From contig JANDJC010000006.1 of the NCBI GenBank assembly GCA_024331045.1, positions 1-64,000 of the forward strand: DNA of 64,000 nucleotides, in the 5' to 3' direction. Under the pieces are notes generated by a model. That model was not told the origin of the DNA. It ran no database searches and was given only the letters and a program-made list of their open reading frames with translations. A program made the position numbers and the translations under genes. This document shows, piece by piece, positions 1-8,462 of this stretch. Position 1 is the first letter of the stretch, and each line of letters opens with the position of its first letter. Source of the stretch: Nitrospira sp. GTDB lineage: Bacteria; Nitrospirota; Nitrospiria; Nitrospirales; Nitrospiraceae.

Positions 1-531
1 CTTCATCGGGAAGTCGAACAGAACCGGTTTCGCGAAGATTTATACTACCGACTGAACGTGTTTCCCATCACCATTCCACCGCTCCGCGAGCGGCTTGGCG
101 ATGTTCCGATGTTGGCGCGACATTTCGCGGCCAAGGCGGCGGCCAGAAACGGAATGGCTCAGCCCCCGATTCCTGACAGCACCGTGGCCTATTTGCAGCG
201 TCTGCCGTGGAAAGGCAACGTGCGCGAATTGGAGAACGTGATCGAGCGGGCGGTATTGCTGGCCGGGGAGGGTCCGATTCTGCCCGAACATTGTTTGGTT
301 GAGGTGCGAGATGCCACGGCTCCGCTGACCGAGCGGAATCAGCCGTCTCAGCCGTCGATCAATGGATCGCTCTGGGAAATGGAGCGGGAGCTGATCTTTA
401 AAACACTGGCTCGGACGAACAACAACCGAACCAAAGCCGCCAAGGAACTGGGCATCAGCATTCGGACGTTGCGGAACAAGCTGCGCGAGTACAGAGATGG
501 CGGTTGGGCCGCACAGCTTCCTTCTTCATAG
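1..531 (+). CDS. Sigma-54-dependent transcriptional regulator, C-terminal part (end of AAA+ domain plus Fis-type HTH); truncated by window start
   Basis: Frame is open from base 1 (LHREVEQNRFREDLYYRLNVFPITIPPLRERLGD...), with PWKGNVRELENVIERAVLL and C-terminal Fis HTH NNNRTKAAKELGISIRTLRNKLREY. Confidence 0.93.
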   Translation, partial: LHREVEQNRFREDLYYRLNVFPITIPPLRERLGDVPMLARHFAAKAAARNGMAQPPIPDSTVAYLQRLPWKGNVRELENVIERAVLLAGEGPILPEHCLVEVRDATAPLTERNQPSQPSINGSLWEMERELIFKTLARTNNNRTKAAKELGISIRTLRNKLREYRDGGWAAQLPSS

Positions 532-671
532 GGGGCAAAAGTTGCCGAGAGGAACAATGTGCCGGTGCGATATGTGCCAAGGGCGGGAAAGATTTGAAAA
601 GAGCGATCCCGTCGGCAGAATGATCGTTGGTGCGAGAAAGCCACCACACGTCGGAGACGGAGTGAGGAAGG

Positions 672-687
672 CGGCATTGAGGTTGCA
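672..687 (+). promoter_or_regulatory. Putative sigma-54 promoter (-24/-12) upstream of flgB
   Basis: cGGcattgaggttGCa: GG-N10-GC spacing with TTGCA -12 element, in the gap before flgB. Confidence 0.6.
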
Positions 688-802
688 TTAACGAGCAAAG
701 CCAGCCGTTGTCAGGAGCAGAGGACAATCTCGTGCGGGAGGGGAGACACGCTCACGGGTCGGGGAATGGAGCGCAAGGCGAACCAAAGCAAGGGAGGGGC
801 CG

Positions 803-1213
803 ATGACGATCTTTGACCGGACGATGCAGTTGCTTGAACGGACCTTGGACCTTCGCAGCGCGCGGCAGCGAGTGATTGCCTCCAACGTAGCTAATGAGGA
901 GACGCCCGGCTACCGCGCAACCGAGCTCAATTTTCTCGGTCACCTGCGATCGGCGTATCGAGGTCGGCCCCCGGTGGTGCTGACGGCTACCCATGGCCGT
1001 CACTTTGGTCTTGCGGGTGCGAGAGGATTCGAGGCGGTGAGTGGAAAGCTCAGCCAGGTGCCGGCTGGCGACCTGCCGTTGGACGGAAACTCGGTCAATT
1101 TAGAGCTCGAAATGGCCAAACTGTCCGACAACGTCATGCAATACAACGCGGCGGCGACGATCCTTGCCAAAAAGTTTCAAGGGTTGCTCAATGCCATTCG
1201 AGAAGGTCGCTAG
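803..1213 (+). CDS. flgB: Flagellar basal-body rod protein FlgB
   Basis: N-terminal rod motif RQRVIASNVANEETPGYRA; followed by flgC. Confidence 0.95.
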   Translation: MTIFDRTMQLLERTLDLRSARQRVIASNVANEETPGYRATELNFLGHLRSAYRGRPPVVLTATHGRHFGLAGARGFEAVSGKLSQVPAGDLPLDGNSVNLELEMAKLSDNVMQYNAAATILAKKFQGLLNAIREGR

Positions 1214-1306
1214 ACACGAGGAGAGAGGAAGCAGAGAAGAAGTGTCCATTGAGGCTGGTGGTTGGAGCATGGTTCTTCATTGCTGGGCAACAAAGGGAGG
1301 TTGTCG

Positions 1307-1756
1307 ATGGAATTGATGGATAGCCTGGCCGTGTCGGTATCCGGCATGGATGCCCAACGGCGCCGTCTCAACATCATCGCAAGCAATTTAGCCAACGCCC
1401 AATCCACACACACGCCGGGAGGGGGGCCGTACAAACGGCGGGACGTGGTGTTTCGGTCCGTGCCCATGACCGGTTCGTTTGATCGGCTGTTCCGGCGGAT
1501 TGCCGTTGGACAGGGGCGCCATGCGCTGGACGGTGTGGCGGTCGCGCGCATCGTGGAGGACAAGACACCGGGCCATCAAGTGTACGATCCCCACCATCCA
1601 GACGCCGATGAAAAGGGATTTGTCCGCCTCCCCAACGTCAACGTTCTCGAAGAAATGGTCAACATGATCGGAGCGTCGCGGGCCTATGAGGCCAATGTCC
1701 AGGCGATTAATGCGACGCGAGCGATGTGGAACAAGGCCTTGGAGATCGGGAGGTAG
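1307..1756 (+). CDS. flgC: Flagellar basal-body rod protein FlgC
   Basis: MELMDSLAVSVSGMDAQRRRLNIIASNLANAQST; C-term VNVLEEMVNMIGASRAYEANVQAINATRAM; start chosen at internal ATG 1307. Confidence 0.95.
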   Translation: MELMDSLAVSVSGMDAQRRRLNIIASNLANAQSTHTPGGGPYKRRDVVFRSVPMTGSFDRLFRRIAVGQGRHALDGVAVARIVEDKTPGHQVYDPHHPDADEKGFVRLPNVNVLEEMVNMIGASRAYEANVQAINATRAMWNKALEIGR

Positions 1757-1758
1757 CA

Positions 1759-2064
1759 ATGAAAGAAATTGGCGGCATCACAAGCTCCATCGGTTCTCCG
1801 TCTGGAGGCGCGGCGATCGAGGCGGCGGGGGGGATAGGAGAGTCAGCGGGGTTCATGGAGTCATTGAAGCAGGCCATTGGGCAAGTCAATGACGCTCAAC
1901 TTCAAGCGGGCCGCGCCGTCGATGCGCTCATGACCGGCGAGTCGGAGGACATTCACCGTGCTATGGTCGCGCTGCAGCAGGCCGACGTCTCGTTTCAGTT
2001 GATGATGCAGATTCGAAACAAACTGATTGCAGCCTACGAGGAAATTCAACGGATGCAGGTGTGA
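1759..2064 (+). CDS. fliE: Flagellar hook-basal body complex protein FliE
   Basis: C-term MVALQQADVSFQLMMQIRNKLIAAYEEIQRMQV; position between flgC and fliF. Confidence 0.93.
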   Translation: MKEIGGITSSIGSPSGGAAIEAAGGIGESAGFMESLKQAIGQVNDAQLQAGRAVDALMTGESEDIHRAMVALQQADVSFQLMMQIRNKLIAAYEEIQRMQV

Positions 2065-2096
2065 AGCGGCTGGCGTAGAGGGGGCAGGCGGCACGA

Positions 2097-3674
2097 ATGT
2101 TATCCAAGCTTTCGATCAACCAGCGCATGATCGTGCTGGCCGCACTAGCCGCGTCCGTGGCGCTTCTTGTGGCCGTCGCTCTCTGGACTCAACAGCCGGA
2201 GATGCAGGTGCTGTTCACCAACCTGACCGGTGAGGATGCGGCGGCGATCGTCGACAAACTCAAAGAAACCAAGGTGCCCTATGAACTTTCGGGCGGAGGG
2301 ACCACCATCTTGGTTCCTAGCACGCAGGTCCATGAGCTCCGTCTGCAATTGGCTGCGCAGGGGCTACCCCACGGTGGAGGGGTGGGGTTTGAGATCTTTG
2401 ATCGGACTTCGATCGGCATGTCGGAATTCGTTCAAAAACTCAATTACCGGCGGGCCTTGCAAGGTGAACTGGCTCGGACCATCGCCCAAATGCCGGAAGT
2501 GGAGCGGGCCCGTGTTCATCTCGCCATTCCCGAGAGGCGGCTCTTCGCCAATGAGCAGGAGCGGCCCCGTGCGTCGGTGGTGCTCTCTCTCCGCAACGGC
2601 TTCACCTTGAGCAAGGCGCAGGTGCAAGGGGTCGTTCATTTGGTCTCCAGCAGTGTCGAAGGGCTGCAGGCCAAGGATGTCACCGTCGTTGATGGTCATG
2701 GGAATCTGCTGTCCGGTTCGACGGCAGATGAAACGCTCGGATTGACGAGCGCGCAGCTCGACTATCAACGCGCGGTTGAAAAGGACATCGAAACCCGCAT
2801 TCAAACCATGTTGGAGCGGATTGTTGGGCACAATAAGGCCGTGGTGCGGGTGTCGAGCCTCATCGATTTTCGCAAGATCGAAACGACCGAGGAACGGTTT
2901 GATCCAAACGGTCAGGTGGTGCGGAGCGAACAGCGGGGACAAGAAAAAACAAGCGGCACCAACGGCCTCGTGGGCGGTGTGCCGGGAGTACAGTCGAACG
3001 TCCCGCCGGGAGCCGATCGGGAACCGGTTGAAACCAGCTCCAGTAGCAGCCAGACGAAGAACGAAACCATCAACTACGAGATCAGCCGAGTGGTCTCCAA
3101 GATTGTCGAGCCGGTCGGCGTCGTGAGGCAGTTGTCGGTGGCGGTGTTGGTGGACGGCACCTACGAAACGCCGAAGGCGGCGGAGGGAGAAACGGCGGGT
3201 ACCGAACCGGCGGTGGGGAAACGATATGTGCCGAGGTCGGAGGAAGAGCTCAAGCGGATCGAAGAAATCGTCAAAAAGGCGATGGGGTTCTCCGAGGAGC
3301 GCGGCGACCGGGTGCAAGTGACCAATGTGCAGTTTGACCTGGGGACGGATGAGTTGGCGGCTGGCGCCGACATGGCCGAGAGCGCTTCACGGTGGTGGCT
3401 GCCCTACCTGCGTTACGGTGTCGGTGTCTTGTTCTTTGTCCTGATCCTCTTTTTTGTCGTCCGTCCATTGCTTGGCCTGTTGGGTACGGGGAGCAAGGAG
3501 CAAGAAGCTGGCATGGCCATGTCCCCGTTACCGCAGCCTTCCTCCGACGGGGAGTCGCCCAAGCTCGTAGAACTTCCTGATCGTGCACAAATCATCGAAA
3601 TGGCCAGAAAGAATCCGGACGCGACGGCCGTCATCGTCAAACAGTGGCTGAAGGGTTCGTCAGTCAACGGATAG
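2097..3674 (+). CDS. fliF: Flagellar M-ring protein FliF
   Basis: FTNLTGEDAAAIVDKLKETKVPYEL, SSSSSQTKNETINYEISR, two TM segments. Confidence 0.97.
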   Translation: MLSKLSINQRMIVLAALAASVALLVAVALWTQQPEMQVLFTNLTGEDAAAIVDKLKETKVPYELSGGGTTILVPSTQVHELRLQLAAQGLPHGGGVGFEIFDRTSIGMSEFVQKLNYRRALQGELARTIAQMPEVERARVHLAIPERRLFANEQERPRASVVLSLRNGFTLSKAQVQGVVHLVSSSVEGLQAKDVTVVDGHGNLLSGSTADETLGLTSAQLDYQRAVEKDIETRIQTMLERIVGHNKAVVRVSSLIDFRKIETTEERFDPNGQVVRSEQRGQEKTSGTNGLVGGVPGVQSNVPPGADREPVETSSSSSQTKNETINYEISRVVSKIVEPVGVVRQLSVAVLVDGTYETPKAAEGETAGTEPAVGKRYVPRSEEELKRIEEIVKKAMGFSEERGDRVQVTNVQFDLGTDELAAGADMAESASRWWLPYLRYGVGVLFFVLILFFVVRPLLGLLGTGSKEQEAGMAMSPLPQPSSDGESPKLVELPDRAQIIEMARKNPDATAVIVKQWLKGSSVNG

Positions 3675-3702
3675 GGGAAACGAATGGGAATGGGGAGTCG
3701 AG

Positions 3703-4695
3703 ATGGCACGCAATCTGACAGGAGAACAAAAGACAGTCATTCTCCTTCGCGCGATTGGCGAGGATGCCGCAGCACAGGTCATGAAGCAGCTCGATCCCAA
3801 AGAAATCAAGAAGCTGGGTAGTTTTATGCAACAGGCGGCGCACATTTCCAAAGAGGAGGAGGATCAAGTCATCGCCGATTTCAAGGCCATGAGCGCCAGG
3901 GGAGCAGTGCAGTTTCAGGGGGCGGAGCTCATCAAAAACATCCTCGTCAAGGCATTGGGTCCCGAAAAGGCGGCCCGCATTATCGAGGCGATGACGAAAA
4001 AACAGTATCCGGGACTGGAGGGACTGCGGTGGGTCGATACCAAAACCCTCGTCCATATGTTGAAGGCCGAACATCCACAAACCGTGGCCGTCATTGTGGC
4101 TCACCTGGAAAGTGATCAAGCGAGTCAGGTGCTGGCGGCGCTGCCAGCACCCCTCCGGGACGACGTCGCCTTGCGGCTTGCAACGATGGAAGATGTGCAG
4201 CCGGAAATTCTCCAGGAATTGAGCGACACGTTGCAGGAAACCTTGTTGACGAGTCAGGGAATGGGGGCGCAGAGCATCGGTGGCGCGGAAGTCGTGGCGG
4301 ACATTCTTGCCCGTATGGACAAGGCGACCGAAAGTGGCATCATGAGTAAGATTGCCGAGCGGAACCAGTCGCTGGCTGAAACCATCAGGGCCCTCATGTT
4401 CGTCTTTGATGATTTGGTCAAGGTGGATGATCGTGGGATTCAGGAATTGCTCAAGGAGGTGAGCAAAGAGGATCTTCCGCTGGCGCTGCGGGGTGCCAGC
4501 CCGGATGTGCGGGAAAAATTTTTCAAAAACATGTCCAGCCGTGCAGCCGAGATGCTCAAGGACGACATGGAATCAAAAGGGCCGGTTCGAGTGTCGGACG
4601 TCGAGAAAGCGCAGCAGAATATCCTCAAAGTCTGTCGGAAGTTGGAAGAAGAAGGACGCATCGTGATTGCTGGTGCAGGAGAGGAGTTGGTGTAG
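3703..4695 (+). CDS. fliG: Flagellar motor switch protein FliG
   Basis: LTGEQKTVILLRAIGEDAAAQVMKQLDPKEIKKLG; C-term MFVFDDLVKVDDRGIQELLKEV. Confidence 0.97.
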   Translation: MARNLTGEQKTVILLRAIGEDAAAQVMKQLDPKEIKKLGSFMQQAAHISKEEEDQVIADFKAMSARGAVQFQGAELIKNILVKALGPEKAARIIEAMTKKQYPGLEGLRWVDTKTLVHMLKAEHPQTVAVIVAHLESDQASQVLAALPAPLRDDVALRLATMEDVQPEILQELSDTLQETLLTSQGMGAQSIGGAEVVADILARMDKATESGIMSKIAERNQSLAETIRALMFVFDDLVKVDDRGIQELLKEVSKEDLPLALRGASPDVREKFFKNMSSRAAEMLKDDMESKGPVRVSDVEKAQQNILKVCRKLEEEGRIVIAGAGEELV

Positions 4696-5733
4696 GTGAA
4701 GGGAGGGGGACGCACAGCGGGAGCGACCCCGTATGAGCAGAGGGGCTTGCCGGCGAGGCGAACGACACTTTCCGGGTCCGTTCTTGTCGTCGACGATGAG
4801 GAAGCAATTCGACGGTTGTTTCTTGAGTGGTTTCGTCCGGAGGGGACGGCGATGCGGGTTGCCGCCACGGCCGAGGAAGCTCTGGCGATGGTGAGGGAAT
4901 CTTCCCCGGATCTCCTGATGGTAGATGTTTCCTTACCAGGACGCGACGGTCTGGCGGTATTGGAAGAGGCGGTAGCGATCGACTATCGAATCAGCGGTGT
5001 CGTGATGACCGGTTGGGCAACCGTTGATCTGGCAGTTCGCGCCATGAAGGCCGGAGCCGCGGACTTTTTGATGAAGCCGCTAGAGCGAGAGGCGGTGCTG
5101 GCCACCGCGCGACGACTGCTCGAGCGCCGACGATTGCGCGCCGAAGAGCCGGTGGTCAAGCAGACCGCCATCAGGTCCGGAGCGATCCGCCTTTCCAGCC
5201 TGCCCTTGCAAGCGTTTGATCAGGAAGACATTCCCCCGGCCGAGGAGGGACCGACGGAATACGAGCGGGGACTCGAAGAAGGAGAACGCCGAGCCTCCGA
5301 GCGATGTCGCCGCGAACATGCAGTGCTGGCGGATGCTGTCCGCAAGTTTAGCGAGGCGCAGGCTGCGTTGCGAGTTTCATTTGAAGACGAGGTCGTGGCG
5401 CTGGCTTTCCACATTGCGACAAAGATTCTGCGCGAATCGGCAGAGACCTGTAAGGAGCACATCATCGCACAGGCGAAATCAGCCTTGGCGGCGGTGCCAG
5501 AGTCGGGGACGGTGGTGATCCATGTGCACCCTGACGATGCGCCGACGCTCGCGGTCGCACAGGCTGAGCTGACGGCCAACCGGGATCTTGCGCTGACCAT
5601 CAAGATTGAACCGGTGGCTTCGTTGCCGCGGGGGAGTTGTCTTATCCGAACAGCCAAGTTTGTCATCGATGCGTCGCTGGACGCTCAATTGCTGCGGTTA
5701 GGAAGTGCGTTGAAAAACAGGGCGATCCTATGA
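4696..5733 (+). CDS. fliH: Receiver (REC) domain-FliH fusion: flagellar assembly protein FliH with N-terminal response-regulator domain
   Basis: Single GTG-initiated ORF abutting the fliG stop; REC residues VLVVDDEEAIRR, DLLMVDVSLPG, VVMTGW, DFLMKP followed by FliH-like VVALAFHIATKILRESAE...RGSCLIRTAKFVIDASLDAQLLRL; overlaps fliI by ATGA. Confidence 0.9.
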   Translation: MKGGGRTAGATPYEQRGLPARRTTLSGSVLVVDDEEAIRRLFLEWFRPEGTAMRVAATAEEALAMVRESSPDLLMVDVSLPGRDGLAVLEEAVAIDYRISGVVMTGWATVDLAVRAMKAGAADFLMKPLEREAVLATARRLLERRRLRAEEPVVKQTAIRSGAIRLSSLPLQAFDQEDIPPAEEGPTEYERGLEEGERRASERCRREHAVLADAVRKFSEAQAALRVSFEDEVVALAFHIATKILRESAETCKEHIIAQAKSALAAVPESGTVVIHVHPDDAPTLAVAQAELTANRDLALTIKIEPVASLPRGSCLIRTAKFVIDASLDAQLLRLGSALKNRAIL

Positions 5734-7037
5734 ATCCGTACACCGTGCTTGATCGTCTTGATCCCATCTCCGTGGCGGGGCGGGTCGTCCAGGCTGTGGG
5801 GCTCGTGATCGAAGGCTATGGTCCGGCGACAACGGTCGGCGAGCTGTGCGAGATCCGTCCAGAGCACGGCGAGCAACCGATCGTGGCCGAAGTGGTGGGG
5901 TTTCGGGACGATCGGATGTTACTCATGCCCTTAGGTGAAATGCGAGGGGTGGGACCCGGCAGCCTCATCACCATGACGGGCCGTGTTCCCACCGTGCCGG
6001 TGGGACCCGGTTTGTTGGGCCGGATTGTGGATGGACTGGGCCGTCCCATTGACGAACGGGGGGATATCCGCGCATCGAAGCGCTACCCCCTCCATGCCGA
6101 TCCTCCCAGCCCTCTCCGACGTGCCCGCATCCAGGAGCCACTTGATCTCGGCGTGCGAGCCATCAATGGATTCCTCACCTGTGGAAGGGGACAGAAGATG
6201 GGCATTTTTTCCGGCGCCGGTGTTGGGAAAAGCGTCCTCCTCGGCATGATCAGCCGTTATACCAAGGCCGATGTGAATGTCATCGCGCTGATCGGCGAGC
6301 GGGGACGGGAGGTCAAGGAGTTCCTGGAGCGGGATTTGGGAGAGGAGGCTCTTCAACGGTCGGTCGTCGTCGTGGCGACGTCCGATCAGGCGCCGTTGGT
6401 TCGATTACGGGCAGCGTTAGTCGCAACAGCCATTGCGGAATATTTCCGCGACGAGGGTCTGCAGGTGTTGTTGATGATGGATTCCCTCACTCGGCTGGCG
6501 TACAGCCAACGGGAGGTCGGTCTGGCAATCGGCGAGCCACCAGCGACCAAGGGGTACCCTCCCTCCGTGTTCACTCTCCTGCCAAAATTGTTAGAGCGAG
6601 TCGGGACTGGTCCCGGGCCGGGGGCCATTACTGGTCTCTACACGGTGCTGGTCGAGGGAGACGATTTAAGCGATCCGGTGGCCGACGCCGCTCGATCCAT
6701 CCTTGACGGCCACATCGTGCTTTCGCGCGCCCTCGCCGCACGCAATCACTTTCCGGCGATCGATCTTCTCCACAGCACCAGCCGTGTCATGCGCGACATC
6801 GTCGCCAAGGAGCACCGGGAAGCAGCCGGGCTCCTGTTGGAATTGGTGGCCCGCTATCGACAGTCTGAAGATCTCATCCTCGTGGGGGCCTACAAGGAGG
6901 GGGCGAACAAGGCCCTAGACCAAGCGGTGCGTGCGCAGGACGTCATCAATGCCTATTTGCGGCAAGACATTGACCAGCCGGCGCCCTTGCCGGCGGCGGT
7001 TGACCAATTGATTCAGTTGGCCAAGCGTGTCTCATGA
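5730..7037 (+). CDS. fliI: Flagellum-specific export ATPase FliI
   Basis: Walker A GVGKSVLLGMI, GERGREVKEFLERDLG, MMDSLTRLAYSQREVGLAIGEPPATKGYPPSVF; start ATG 5730. Confidence 0.97.
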   Translation: MNPYTVLDRLDPISVAGRVVQAVGLVIEGYGPATTVGELCEIRPEHGEQPIVAEVVGFRDDRMLLMPLGEMRGVGPGSLITMTGRVPTVPVGPGLLGRIVDGLGRPIDERGDIRASKRYPLHADPPSPLRRARIQEPLDLGVRAINGFLTCGRGQKMGIFSGAGVGKSVLLGMISRYTKADVNVIALIGERGREVKEFLERDLGEEALQRSVVVVATSDQAPLVRLRAALVATAIAEYFRDEGLQVLLMMDSLTRLAYSQREVGLAIGEPPATKGYPPSVFTLLPKLLERVGTGPGPGAITGLYTVLVEGDDLSDPVADAARSILDGHIVLSRALAARNHFPAIDLLHSTSRVMRDIVAKEHREAAGLLLELVARYRQSEDLILVGAYKEGANKALDQAVRAQDVINAYLRQDIDQPAPLPAAVDQLIQLAKRVS

Positions 7038-7468
7038 GCCTGGAGGCATTGCGTAAGTTTCGGGCGCAGGAGCGGGAGACCCTCATGATGGAGTTGGCAA
7101 GCGTCAGCCGTGAATTGATGAGCTTGGAGCAACGGTGCGGGATGTTGGAAGAGCGATTGCGGACCGACGCCTCTTTTGCTCAGCGTCAGGCCGTGCAGGG
7201 GGTGACGGCGCCCACGTGGTTGGAATGGGACGAGCGGCTTACTTCGCAGTGGCTGTTGTTAAAGCAGGTTCAAGAAGCGGTGCGGCGGCTGACCGACGTG
7301 TGGGGTAGGACGCGGGCTCGCCTGATCGAGGCCCTGCAGGAGGGGAAAGTGCTTGATCGACTAGCGGATCGGCGGCAGGCGGAGCGCGAGGCGCTCAAGA
7401 GGAAGCAGGAGCAACGAACTGCTGATGATATGGCTTCCAGACGGCTGTTTTTAAACAAGAGATCGTGA
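7034..7468 (+). CDS. fliJ: Flagellar export protein FliJ
   Basis: Coiled-coil ORF of FliJ size directly after fliI with ATGA overlap. Confidence 0.8.
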   Translation: MSLEALRKFRAQERETLMMELASVSRELMSLEQRCGMLEERLRTDASFAQRQAVQGVTAPTWLEWDERLTSQWLLLKQVQEAVRRLTDVWGRTRARLIEALQEGKVLDRLADRRQAEREALKRKQEQRTADDMASRRLFLNKRS

Positions 7469-8280
7469 TGAAACCGGGTCTGCTTGCTCGGGCCGGCAAT
7501 CGGGGAACTGGGAATCAGATGGTTCGAGGTGGGGTTGGAGCGCGGAGGGCAGGTGGGCGTAAGGGGATGAGAGCGGTTGCTGTCCCACCGATGTCCTGGT
7601 TCTGGATGGCGGCAGGTGTCTTGCTCGCTTGCGCCTTATTCTTGTGGGGGGCAACGCAGTTTGGACATGCCTCCCCGAATGCCAAGACAAGACCAGAGGT
7701 AATGCCTCCGCAACAGCCGACGTCTGTGCCTCCAGCTCAGCAGGGTGGCCTGGGAGCTACTGGAGCTCCACCGGCGGAACCACCGGCCCAACCGTCCGCT
7801 GGACCGAGAAATATGGTTCAGGGGCCGGCGCTGGATGTGCCGGAAGAAGTCCTGGCCCTCTTGGATCAGCGAAAACGCTCATTGGATCGTCGTGAAGAAA
7901 CAGTGAAACAGCAAGAGGAGCGGCTGCTGGCCCTGCGGACCGAACTTGACAAGTTGTTGGTTCAAAACGAGGCGATAGCCAAACGAATTGAGACTGCCTT
8001 GGCCAAGGAGGCCCAGCAGACAGCCGTCCAGAAAGCTGCGCAGGCAAAGGCGTTGCAAGAGAAGGAGCGGCTGGCACAGGAACAACGAGCTCAGCTCGCC
8101 AAGATGTATGAAACCATGCCGCCCGAGGATGCCGCCGCTCGTCTCGAACGGATGCCAGAGCGAACCGCGATCGAGATCCTTCGCCTTGTCAAGACCAAAA
8201 CAGCCGGCGCAATCCTCGCGCAAGTCAAACCGGAGCGCGCGGCCAAACTTACCGAGCAGTTGCTGGCGCACACGCCCTGA
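7465..8280 (+). CDS. MotE/MgtE-N-like protein with N-terminal TM segment
   Basis: C-term MYETMPPEDAAARLERMPERTAIEILRLVKTKTAGAILAQVKPERAAKLTEQL matches the MotE/MgtE N-domain repeat; located after fliJ. Confidence 0.75.
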   Translation: MMKPGLLARAGNRGTGNQMVRGGVGARRAGGRKGMRAVAVPPMSWFWMAAGVLLACALFLWGATQFGHASPNAKTRPEVMPPQQPTSVPPAQQGGLGATGAPPAEPPAQPSAGPRNMVQGPALDVPEEVLALLDQRKRSLDRREETVKQQEERLLALRTELDKLLVQNEAIAKRIETALAKEAQQTAVQKAAQAKALQEKERLAQEQRAQLAKMYETMPPEDAAARLERMPERTAIEILRLVKTKTAGAILAQVKPERAAKLTEQLLAHTP

Positions 8281-8462
8281 TCCTGCCGAGTCGTTCCTGC
8301 CCAGCGGAGAGCAGGATTTGCCGGCTGACCGATCAAGTTCTCCTTCCCGTTCTCGCATCGTTGGTTGAAGCTCTCTTATATTTCCGATGGTTCCGCGATC
8401 AGCCGACTGGCATAGGGCTTGTAGGCGTGTCAACGGACATCAAGAGCGACGATGGGTGCGCA

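Noticed and set aside
2364-3317. 317-aa minus-strand ORF opposite fliF
   Set aside because: Antisense shadow of a clear fliF in high-GC DNA; His/Arg-rich composition and no recognisable motif.
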